Below, piece after piece: positions 51,740 through 60,845 of a stretch of 64,000 nucleotides of DNA (position 1 is its first letter; the number at the start of each line of letters is the position of its first letter). The notes beneath the pieces were generated by a model. That model worked only from the letters and a program-made list of their open reading frames with translations, searched no databases and was not told the DNA's origin. A program made the position numbers and the translations under genes. Source of the DNA: Sorangium cellulosum (lineage in GTDB: Bacteria > Myxococcota_A > Polyangia > Polyangiales > Polyangiaceae); contig NZ_CP012673.1 in the NCBI RefSeq assembly GCF_002950945.1, positions 2,976,001-3,040,000 on the forward strand, given 5' to 3'.

Positions 51740-53428
51740 TCAGCCGACCCGCACGTAGGCCCGTTTGCCGTCGAACGCCGCGGCCACGAGGTGGATCGGC
51801 AGCGCCCCGCGCTCGCGCAGCTCCGTCGCGTAGTCCCGCTCCCGGATCTGCCGCAGGGCGGCGGCGAGCGCCGCGTCGGGGGTCTCACCCTCCTCGGCGT
51901 CGACGGTCTTCAGCTCCAGCGCCACCCCTGGCAGGCCTGGCACCCTGGGCAGGATCATCACGTCGCAGCGGCCGAAGCCCGACTCCCGGTTCGAGCGGAC
52001 CTCGTAACGCGAGCCCAGGCTCGCCAGGAGCCCCACGACGAGCCCGTGATAGAAGCGCTCCGGCTCGGGGCCTGCCGTGTCGAAGAACGACGCATTGACC
52101 TTGACCATCTGCGAGAGGTGGCGCTCCACGGTGCGGGCGTCGCCGCGCAGCAGCGCGTCGAGCAGGCGGCGCACGGCCTCGGCGCCGCCCGCCTGCGACT
52201 CGAGCCAGCCGCGCGCCATCGCGGTCAGCTCCAGCTGCACTTCCCGGTTCGGCACCGCGAGGCGCGCCCAGGGGAAGCCGTCGACCTGGTAGCGCTCGGC
52301 GGCGTTCAGGTACCCCGAGAAGAGCAGGAAGCTCCACAGCGCGTCCGACCGCCCCGAGACGTCGCGCAGCGCGATGCTCTCCTCGATCGGCTTGTCGACG
52401 GCGCCGCCGGCGAGCAGCGCCTCGAGCTCGGCCCTGACGCCCTCGGGGCCCGTCACGAGCAGCTCGCGCACGAGGTCGTTCGAGCTGGTCGCCACCCAGT
52501 AGGGCCGCAGCTCCTTGTCGGCGCTGTCGAGGAAGGAGAGGACCGACCACGGGTTATAGATCGCCTCGCCGCCGAAGCGATATCCGTTGTAGTAGGCGCG
52601 GATGTCCTCGAGGAGCTCGGGCTGCCCCAGCGCCTCGACGAGCCGGCGCACCTCGGGCTCCGTGAAGCCGAACGACGTCGCGAACTCGGGCCGGAGGATG
52701 CCGTAGACCTCGAGGTTGTTCAGACCCGAGAAGACGCTCTCCTTCGCCACGCGGAGGATGCCGGTGAGCACCCCCTTGAAGAGGTGCGGGTTGTCCTTGA
52801 GCCCGCCGGAGAGCAGGTTGCGAAAGAAGGTGACCGCCTTGTCGTAATAACCGTGCACATGGCCGGCGTGGATCGGGGTGTCGTACTCGTCGACGAGGAT
52901 GACCACCCGCTCTCCGTGCCGCTCGGCGAGCAGCTGGGACAGGAGCTCCAGCGCCTGCCAGCACTCAACCTCGGTGGCGCGTCGCTCCAGAATGCTGGCG
53001 AACACCGCGGCTTGCTGCGGCTTGAGGCTGCCGTCGAGCAGCAGGTGGTGGTGAGGCTCGTACGTCCTGGCGAGCACGCCGGCGATCCCCTCGAAGCATT
53101 GCTCCCAGGTTGCCGCCTTGACGTCCTTGAAGGTGAGGAAGAGGGTCGGATACCGCTGGAAATGCGGTCTGGCCTGCTCGGAAGCGGCCGCGTGGAGGCC
53201 GGCGAAGAGCGGCGAGCGGTCCTCCGCGCTCCGCTCGAAGAAGTAGCGGAGCATCGACAGGCCCAGCGTCTTGCCGAAGCGCCTCGGGCGCGGCAGGAGC
53301 AGCGCCTGTGCGCCCGCGCCGAGCACCCGATCGACCAGGTCCGTCTTGTCGACGTAATAGCGGTCTTCCTGGCGGAGGTTGCGGAAGTCGGACTGGCCGA
53401 CGGGGAGGTGGAGCTTGCGGGCGGTCAT
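51740..53428 (-). CDS. AAA-ATPase-like and PD-(D/E)XK nuclease-fold protein
   Basis: Protein of 562 residues from ATG 53428. The N-terminal region holds PRRFGKTLGLSMLRYFFER (P-loop-like RRFGKT) and VVILVDEYDTPIHA (Walker B). The C-terminal region has SGFGRCDVMILPRVPGLPG and GVALELKTVD, typical of PD-(D/E)XK nuclease-fold domains (Asp, then ExK). The combination is that of the widespread AAA-ATPase_like/DUF1703 family, common in Bacteroidetes and myxobacteria in many paralogues; its function is unknown, although relatives occur near mobile elements and defence genes. It is isolated here. Confidence 0.88.
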   Translation of the reverse strand: MTARKLHLPVGQSDFRNLRQEDRYYVDKTDLVDRVLGAGAQALLLPRPRRFGKTLGLSMLRYFFERSAEDRSPLFAGLHAAASEQARPHFQRYPTLFLTFKDVKAATWEQCFEGIAGVLARTYEPHHHLLLDGSLKPQQAAVFASILERRATEVECWQALELLSQLLAERHGERVVILVDEYDTPIHAGHVHGYYDKAVTFFRNLLSGGLKDNPHLFKGVLTGILRVAKESVFSGLNNLEVYGILRPEFATSFGFTEPEVRRLVEALGQPELLEDIRAYYNGYRFGGEAIYNPWSVLSFLDSADKELRPYWVATSSNDLVRELLVTGPEGVRAELEALLAGGAVDKPIEESIALRDVSGRSDALWSFLLFSGYLNAAERYQVDGFPWARLAVPNREVQLELTAMARGWLESQAGGAEAVRRLLDALLRGDARTVERHLSQMVKVNASFFDTAGPEPERFYHGLVVGLLASLGSRYEVRSNRESGFGRCDVMILPRVPGLPGVALELKTVDAEEGETPDAALAAALRQIRERDYATELRERGALPIHLVAAAFDGKRAYVRVG

Positions 53429-53808
53429 GGCGAGCGGCGCGCGGGCGGAGCTGCCGGCGAGAGCGCCTGCCGGCGCCGGCCAGCGGCGGGAGCATGGCAC
53501 GGGGCGCGGCGGGGCGGGAGGTGCGCGGCGCCGCGGCGTCTGAGCGAGCGCCGCCGTCGCCGATCGCCGTGCGCGCGGCCCGGGCGGAGAGCACGATGGC
53601 GTGCCGCTCCGGCGCGTGGGGCCCTCCGCGCTTCGGTGCGCCGTGACGTCTAGGGAATGTCCCTGTCCGTATTGAATGCGTCTCCCGAGGCGGCGCAGCG
53701 CCGTTCATCAACAGCTTCATCGCTTCTTCACGGGAGCGTCTCACGCGTCCGCCACACTCCAGGAGAGTTTACCCTCCTGCTGTCCGTGATGCGAAGGGAT
53801 GCTGTCCG
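53429..53808. other. Intergenic region between divergent genes
   Basis: About 380 bases with no convincing gene. The first half is G/C-rich; the second half is less biased. A small hairpin CAGGAG/CTCCTG spans 53760-53765 and 53774-53779, about 30 bases before the Na/Pi transporter start, and could influence its translation. Confidence 0.35.
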
Positions 53809-54813
53809 ATGCCCACCGATACGTCTGCTCCGCCCTGGGATGACATCGTACCGAGCGTCCTCGCCGGGCTGGCGCTGTTCCTGTTCGCGCTGAGGTATCT
53901 GGGCAAGACACTCGAAGACGTGGCCGGCGAGCGGATGAAGCGCGCGATCGCCGCGGCGACCGACAACCGGCTGCTCGGGCTGGTCGTCGGGATCGTGGCC
54001 ACGACGCTGCTCGACTCCTCGTCGGCGACGATCATCCTCGTGATCAGCTTGGTCCGCGCCGGGCAGCTCTCCTTTCCGCAGGCGCTCGGCGTGATCCTCG
54101 GGTCGAACATCGGCACGACCGTGAGCAGCCAGATCTACGCGTTCGACGCGATGAAGTACTACGCCCCGGCGCTGCTCCTGGTCGGATTCCTGGCGCACGT
54201 GCTCGGCCCGACCGATCGGTGGAAGGGGTACGGCACCGTGGCGCTGAGCCTCGGGCTCGTGTTTTTCAGCCTGAACTTCATCGGCGATACGATGAAGCCG
54301 CTCGGGGACTACAAACCGCTGCACGACTGGCTGCTCGGGCAGTCGACGGTGAGCGGCGTCGTCGTCGGGGCGTCGATCACGGCGATCATCCAGTCCTCGT
54401 CGGCCACGGTCGGGATCGTGGTCAAGATGGCCAAGGAGGGCATCGTGCCGCTCGGCGCCGGGATCGCCATCATGCTCGGCGCCGAGGTCGGCACGTGTAC
54501 CGACGTGCTGGTCGCGTCGATCGGCCGGGAGCGGGCGGCGCTCCGCACCGGGCTGTTCCAGCTGCTGCTCAACGTGATCACGGTGCTCCTCGGGATCCCG
54601 CTGGTCGCGGTCCTGGCCCGGGTCGTGGAGGCGACCTCGGGCGACGTCGGCCGCCAGATCGCCAACGCGCATATCCTCTTCAACACGGCCGGAGCGCTGC
54701 TCTTCCTGCCGTTCACCCCGTGGATCGCCCGCCTCCTCGTGCGCCTCATCCCCGACAGGTCGGGTCGGGAGGAGGCGCGCGGGCCAGCGACGATGCGCCT
54801 CCGCAACACCTGA
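53809..54813 (+). CDS. Na/Pi cotransporter family protein
   Basis: Integral membrane protein of 334 residues with about eight hydrophobic helices. Both copies of the family's repeat signature are present: TLLDSSSATIILVISL near residue 65 and AIIQSSSATVGIVVKMA near residue 195, each in a half of an inverted-topology repeat. Members import phosphate with sodium. No PhoU domain is fused at the C terminus. ATG 53809 has no strong ribosome-binding site. It is convergent with inositol-3-phosphate synthase. Substrate specificity for phosphate is from family knowledge only. Confidence 0.93.
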   Translation: MPTDTSAPPWDDIVPSVLAGLALFLFALRYLGKTLEDVAGERMKRAIAAATDNRLLGLVVGIVATTLLDSSSATIILVISLVRAGQLSFPQALGVILGSNIGTTVSSQIYAFDAMKYYAPALLLVGFLAHVLGPTDRWKGYGTVALSLGLVFFSLNFIGDTMKPLGDYKPLHDWLLGQSTVSGVVVGASITAIIQSSSATVGIVVKMAKEGIVPLGAGIAIMLGAEVGTCTDVLVASIGRERAALRTGLFQLLLNVITVLLGIPLVAVLARVVEATSGDVGRQIANAHILFNTAGALLFLPFTPWIARLLVRLIPDRSGREEARGPATMRLRNT

Positions 54814-54867
54814 CACGATGTCGCCCGCGTTCGTCCCTGCCTCCGCGATGACGGCAGGCCTCCCGGA

Positions 54868-56181
<1,314 letters not shown>

Positions 56182-56416
56182 GTGACGTGCCCCCCGGTCG
56201 TGAGTCGTGGACGCCCGCCAGGCAGGGCGGCGCATCCGCCCGGTGCCGTGCGCCCGGCGCGCGCGATCCGGCCGCGGTCGCGCGGGGCCGCGGCTCCCGG
56301 GAGCATGGAGCCGGGCGCGCGCGTGCACCACGGGCGCGCAAGCGCGCGCGGGCGATTCCTGCGCGGTCCCTTCGCCGGCGTCCGGCGCGCCCGCCCGCGC
56401 GGCGCCTGGGACGGCG

Positions 56417-57622
56417 TCAGGGCGCGGCGTGCGGGTAGCCGGCGGCGGGGGTCATCCCCTCGATCCAGGCGCGGATCGCGGCGACGGCCTGCTCGTCGAC
56501 GTGGTGGGTCGCGATCGGCGGCATCTGCTCGGGTGGCGCGCCGGGCGGGTCGCGCCGCGACATGGTGTAAAACACGGTGCTGCGGTCGGGATCGAGGGGC
56601 CGTATCCGGTAATAACGCGCCTCGGGCGGCGCGCCGGAGGGGCGCAGCTTCGAGGGCTGATTGATCGCGGTCTGGTAGACGCGCGCGCCGCGCACGTCGC
56701 CCACCTGGCCTGCAGGATCGACGTTGAGGCGCATCTCGAAGTGCGTCGCGACGCCGAGCGGGTGATGGCAGGAGACGCCGCAGTTCACGTGGAGCAGCCC
56801 GAGCGCGCGCCGCTCCGTCGCGCTCCCGGGCACGTCGAGCGCGGCCGCGCCGGGGAGCGGGCCGCCGGCCCTGGTGGCGAGCAGGCCGAGCTTGGCGAGC
56901 GCGGCGTAGGTCAGGCCGCTGGCCTCCCGCGCGGCGAGCTGGATCGCCTCGAAGCCGAGCGGGTTGTCGGTCTTGCCCGCATGGCAGCGGATGCAGTCGA
57001 CCTGCGCCGGGATCGCGTAGCCGGGCACGCCCGGCACCTGCGGGACGCCGGCTTTCACCTGGAGCGCGCGCGCGCCGTCCTCGGACCAGGCGTAGGTGGC
57101 GCGTGTCCAGCGATCCTCCGCGGTCTTCCACAGGAGCCTCGTCTCGATGCGGCGGCTCGCCCCGGCGACGGGCATCCGGAACTCCTTCCACAGCTTGGTG
57201 CCGACGGGGAAGATCCAGTCGTTCATCCGGGAGACATCGATGGTCGAGCCCGGAGGGAGGTAGATCCAGCGCGTCTTCTCGGCGCCGTCGCTCCAGAGCT
57301 CGAAGGCCGGCTTGAACTCGCGGACGCCCGCCGCGAGCGAGCGCGCGCCAGCGTCGCTGTAGAGACCAGTGCAGCGGAGGTCGAGCGGGTCCTCGTCGCC
57401 GTCCTTGCAGGGCGGCCCGTCCTGCGGCGCCGCCGTCATGCCGGCGCCGGCGCGGCCGCCCGTCGCGGCGCCGGGCGCGGCCGCCGCGGCCGCCGCGGAG
57501 GGGGCGCCGAGCCGGTCGGGCGAGGGGAGGGGATCGACCCGGGGGGCGCCGCCGGAACCGCAGCCGCCGCAGCCCGCGAGCAGCAGCGACGCGAGGACGG
57601 CTTGCCAGGTACGGCCGCTCAT
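56417..57622 (-). CDS. Cytochrome-like lipoprotein
   Basis: Protein of 401 residues. A lipoprotein signal with lipobox LLLAGC begins at ATG 57622 (an ATG at 57664 is possible). After an Ala/Gly linker, the body contains QVDCIRCHAGKTDNP (CxxCH haem-binding motif) and later VNCGVSCHHPLG (a CxxxCH variant), with PPIATHHVDEQAVAAIRAWI at the C terminus. It resembles haem-binding surface proteins with cytochrome-c-like cores. It is divergent from the PQQ sugar dehydrogenase gene, only 29 bases apart, so it may accept electrons from that enzyme (inference). Confidence 0.75.
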   Translation of the reverse strand: MSGRTWQAVLASLLLAGCGGCGSGGAPRVDPLPSPDRLGAPSAAAAAAAPGAATGGRAGAGMTAAPQDGPPCKDGDEDPLDLRCTGLYSDAGARSLAAGVREFKPAFELWSDGAEKTRWIYLPPGSTIDVSRMNDWIFPVGTKLWKEFRMPVAGASRRIETRLLWKTAEDRWTRATYAWSEDGARALQVKAGVPQVPGVPGYAIPAQVDCIRCHAGKTDNPLGFEAIQLAAREASGLTYAALAKLGLLATRAGGPLPGAAALDVPGSATERRALGLLHVNCGVSCHHPLGVATHFEMRLNVDPAGQVGDVRGARVYQTAINQPSKLRPSGAPPEARYYRIRPLDPDRSTVFYTMSRRDPPGAPPEQMPPIATHHVDEQAVAAIRAWIEGMTPAAGYPHAAP

Positions 57623-57651
57623 GATGGAGAGGAGGAGAAAGAGGTGTCCGC

Positions 57652-59058
57652 TTGCTCGAGAGACCATTGCCTCGGCGTGTTGTGGGGCGCGCTGCCTGCG
57701 CGACGACGAGAGCGTGCCATTGGACCGCCTGCTGCCTCCTGCTCGCGGGCAGTCTAGCGGCTTGCGAGAGGCGCGTGCAGGTCGCGGGGCCGCCCGAAGG
57801 GCCTCGCGAGGGCGGCGCCGCCGGTCAGGCCACGGCAGAGAGCGCGGCGCCGCCGGCCCAGGCCGGCGCGGCGAGCCCTGCGCCGGCGCCCGCCGCACCG
57901 GAAGGCGCGCCCGCGCCCGAGGCCACGCCCGCGGCGGGCGGCGCACGTGCGGCGGGCGGCGCACCCCGGGCGGATCTCGCTCGTCCCGCGCAGTGCAGCG
58001 GCGTTCCGCCGCTGAAGCTCACGCTCGTCGCGAGCGGGTTCGACCAGCCGACGTACGTCGCGGCGCCGCCCGGCGATCCGGCGCGCCTCGTGGTGATCGA
58101 GAAGACGGGGACCCTCCGGCTCATCAAGGACGGCGTTATCCAGCCGGCGCCGTTCCTCGACGTGCGATCGCGCGTGTTCCAGCCGACGCCGAACTCGGAA
58201 GGCGGCTTGCTCGGGCTCGCGTTTCACCCCGATTACGTCAAGAATGGGCGGTTCTGGATCCATTACTCGTCGGGACCGCGCGGCAATGTCGTGATCCAGG
58301 AGTGGAAGCGCGGAGCGCCCGGCGGCGAAGCCGCGCATCCCGAGCCGGTCCGCACCCTCGTCGACGTGAAGCACGGCGCCTGGAACCACGTCGGAGGGAT
58401 GCTCGCGTTCGGCAAGGATGGCTATCTTTACGCCGCGATCGGCGACTCCGCGCGATCGCCGAGCCCCGCGGCCGATCTCACCTCGAAGCTCGGCAAGATC
58501 CTCCGCATCGACGTGGATGATCCGGCCAGGGCGCCTGCGGGCAACATGGCTGGCGTCGAGCCGCTCATCTGGGATTACGGGCTCCGGAACCCGTGGCGGT
58601 TCAGCTTCGACCGGCTCACCGGGGATCTCTATATCGGTGATGTCGGTCAGAAGGCCTGGGAGGAGATCCTGGTGGAGCCCCCTGGCCAGGGCAGGAACGA
58701 TTACGGTTGGGAGGCGATGGAGGGCTCCCACTGTTATCCTCCGGGCGCGGCGTGCAAGCCGCGCGGCGTCCTCCCCGCGGTCGAGCACCCGCGGGCCGAG
58801 GCGGGCTCGATCATCGGCGGCTACGTGTACCGCGGCGCGAAGATCCCGTGCCTGCGCGGCCGTTATGTGTACGGCGATTACGTGACGGGGCGCTTCTTTT
58901 CCTTCGTGTGGGACGGCAAGGCGGCGAACGACCGCGTCGAGCTGACGTCCGCCCTGCGCCCGAACGGGCTGCCGTCCTCGTTCGGCGAGGACGCCGCCGG
59001 GGAGATCTATGTGGTGATGTTCAATACGGGGCGCATCTACCGGATCGACCCGGGGTGA
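57652..59058 (+). CDS. PQQ-dependent sugar dehydrogenase lipoprotein
   Basis: Protein of 468 residues. The start TTG 57652 is supported by GAGG seven bases upstream in a polypurine tract; it gives a signal ending LLLAGSLAAC (lipobox). An Ala/Pro-rich linker is followed by a six-bladed propeller typical of soluble glucose/aldose dehydrogenases: LVASGFDQPTYVAAPPGD, GGLLGLAFHPDYVKNGRFW, KHGAWNHVGGMLAFGKDGYL (catalytic His), GLRNPWRFSFDRLTGDLYIGDV and YVYRGAKIPCLRGRYVYGDY. It oxidises aldoses using PQQ. The adjacent cytochrome-like gene suggests an electron acceptor. An internal GTG at 57682 is an alternative start. Confidence 0.9.
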   Translation: MLERPLPRRVVGRAACATTRACHWTACCLLLAGSLAACERRVQVAGPPEGPREGGAAGQATAESAAPPAQAGAASPAPAPAAPEGAPAPEATPAAGGARAAGGAPRADLARPAQCSGVPPLKLTLVASGFDQPTYVAAPPGDPARLVVIEKTGTLRLIKDGVIQPAPFLDVRSRVFQPTPNSEGGLLGLAFHPDYVKNGRFWIHYSSGPRGNVVIQEWKRGAPGGEAAHPEPVRTLVDVKHGAWNHVGGMLAFGKDGYLYAAIGDSARSPSPAADLTSKLGKILRIDVDDPARAPAGNMAGVEPLIWDYGLRNPWRFSFDRLTGDLYIGDVGQKAWEEILVEPPGQGRNDYGWEAMEGSHCYPPGAACKPRGVLPAVEHPRAEAGSIIGGYVYRGAKIPCLRGRYVYGDYVTGRFFSFVWDGKAANDRVELTSALRPNGLPSSFGEDAAGEIYVVMFNTGRIYRIDPG

Positions 59059-59088
59059 GGCCGCCAGGGAGTCGTCGAGACACCTCCC

Positions 59089-60090
59089 TCAGCCGGCGCC
59101 GGCGAGCTCGTTGCGAGCCGCCGCCGTGATCTCGAACGAGCGCCGGCGCGCGGCGTGGTCGAAGATCTGGGAGGTCACCATGAGCTCGTCGGCGCGCGTG
59201 CGGGTGATGAAGTCGAGCAGCCCGCGCCGCACCGTCTCGGGGGAGCCGACGACCGAGCAGGTCAGCGCCTGCTCGAGGCCGGCGTGATCGAGCGGCGTCA
59301 GCTCGCGCTCGTAGCCGAAGGCCGGCGGCGGCAGAGGCCCCGGCCGGCCGCGGCGCAGGTTGACGAAGGCTTGCTGGAGCGAGGTCCAGAGGAGGCGGGC
59401 CTCCTCGTCGGTGTCCGCGGCGAACACGTTGATCCCGAGCATGACGTACGGGCTCGCGAGCTGCGCCGAGGGGCGGAACTCGCGGCGGTACAGCGCGATC
59501 GCCTGGTTCATCTGGGCGGGCGCGAAGTGCGAGGCGAAGGCGTAGGGCAGGCCGAGGGCCGCGGCGAGCTGGGCGCCGAAGAGGCTGGAGCCCAGGATCC
59601 AGATCGGCACGTGCAGGCCGGCGCCCGGCACGGCACGGACCAGCTGGCCAGGCTCCGCCGGGCGGAAGTAGCCCATGAGCTCGAGCACGTCCTGCGGGAA
59701 CCCGTCGACGTCGCCGGCGAGGTTCCGCCTCAACGCGCGGGCGGTGACCTGGTCGCTGCCGGGGGCGCGCCCGAGGCCGAGATCGATGCGCCCGGGAAAG
59801 AGCGACTCCAGGGTGCCGAACTGCTCGGCGATCACGAGGGGCGCATGGTTCGGGAGCATGATGCCGCCCGCGCCGACCCGGATCGTCGAGGTGCCGCCGG
59901 CCACGTGCGCGATCACCACCGCGGTCGCGGCGCTGGCCACGCCGCCCATGTTGTGGTGCTCGGCCAGCCAGTAGCGGCGGTAGCCGAGCCGCTCGGCGTG
60001 GCGGGCGAGGTCGAGCGTGTTGCGGAACGCCTGGGCGGCGTCTCCACCCTGGACGATCGGCGAGAGGTCGAGAACGGAGAAGGGGATCAT
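59089..60090 (-). CDS. LLM class (luciferase-like) flavin-dependent oxidoreductase
   Basis: Protein of 333 residues, the usual length for this F420/FMN-dependent group. The pattern [62 protein letters not shown] and [12 protein letters not shown] is characteristic of the MsnO8-like bacterial-luciferase branch. Such enzymes hydroxylate or otherwise oxidise small molecules. The start ATG 60090 (MIPFSVLDL) lies close to the divergent Uma2-like gene (101 bases). The substrate is unknown and no obvious pathway partner is adjacent. Confidence 0.92.
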   Translation of the reverse strand: MIPFSVLDLSPIVQGGDAAQAFRNTLDLARHAERLGYRRYWLAEHHNMGGVASAATAVVIAHVAGGTSTIRVGAGGIMLPNHAPLVIAEQFGTLESLFPGRIDLGLGRAPGSDQVTARALRRNLAGDVDGFPQDVLELMGYFRPAEPGQLVRAVPGAGLHVPIWILGSSLFGAQLAAALGLPYAFASHFAPAQMNQAIALYRREFRPSAQLASPYVMLGINVFAADTDEEARLLWTSLQQAFVNLRRGRPGPLPPPAFGYERELTPLDHAGLEQALTCSVVGSPETVRRGLLDFITRTRADELMVTSQIFDHAARRRSFEITAAARNELAGAG

Positions 60091-60191
60091 GGCCGGCACC
60101 TCGCTGGACTGTTGCACGTGAGCCGCGGTCGCGGGAGCTCCGCCGGCCCGGCTCCCACGTCCGCCTCCGCCGCGCGTGGTCGACCTGGGGT

Positions 60192-60845
60192 ATGCTTCGC
60201 TCCATGCATGCGGCACCTCCGGTCGCTCCGCCCCGCACGCCGCGCCGGCCCACGATCGAGGACTGGCTCGCCATTCCCGAGGAGAAGCGCGCCGAGCTGA
60301 TCGACGGGCGGATCGTGTACCAGGGCATGCCGGGGCCGGTGCACGGCAGGACCCAGGCCGGGGTCATCGCGCTCGTTCGCGGCGCCTACGACCGTCGTCC
60401 GGGCGGCGCTGAGCGGCCCGGAGGCTGGTGGATTTCGATGGAAGTGGACATGGAGATCGGGGGACTGGGCTGCCGGCCCGATGTGCTCGGCTGGCGCCGC
60501 GACAAGCACCCCACCATGCCCGAGCCCGACCGGCGTGGCATCGTGACCGCCGCGCCGGACTGGATCTGCGAGGTCCTCTCGCCGACGACCGCGCATGTCG
60601 ACATGGGCGACAAGCGGCTCGGGTACCACCGCGCGGGCGTCGCGCACTACTGGCTCGCGGATCCGCACAACGGCACGCTCACGGTGCTGCGATGGACCCC
60701 GGAGGGCTATCTGATCGCGCTCGTCGTCGGCCGTGGGGACAAGGTCCACGCGGCGCCCTTCGATGCGGTCGAGATCGACGCCGGCGGCCTCTTCGGCGAC
60801 GACATGGAGGAGCCGCCGCCCTCCAACGAGCCGACGGCGCCATGA
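60192..60845 (+). CDS. Uma2 family nuclease-fold protein
   Basis: Protein of 217 residues. The Uma2/DUF820 family pattern is clear: [20 protein letters not shown] near residue 20, [11 protein letters not shown] near residue 94, [19 protein letters not shown] and [19 protein letters not shown]. The fold is PD-(D/E)XK-like with Asp and Glu of RPDVL and CEVLS in place. Most relatives are expanded in cyanobacteria and myxobacteria, and no biological role is established. Its stop overlaps the HEAT-repeat gene start by four bases (ATGA), so the two are translationally coupled. Confidence 0.9.
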   Translation: MLRSMHAAPPVAPPRTPRRPTIEDWLAIPEEKRAELIDGRIVYQGMPGPVHGRTQAGVIALVRGAYDRRPGGAERPGGWWISMEVDMEIGGLGCRPDVLGWRRDKHPTMPEPDRRGIVTAAPDWICEVLSPTTAHVDMGDKRLGYHRAGVAHYWLADPHNGTLTVLRWTPEGYLIALVVGRGDKVHAAPFDAVEIDAGGLFGDDMEEPPPSNEPTAP

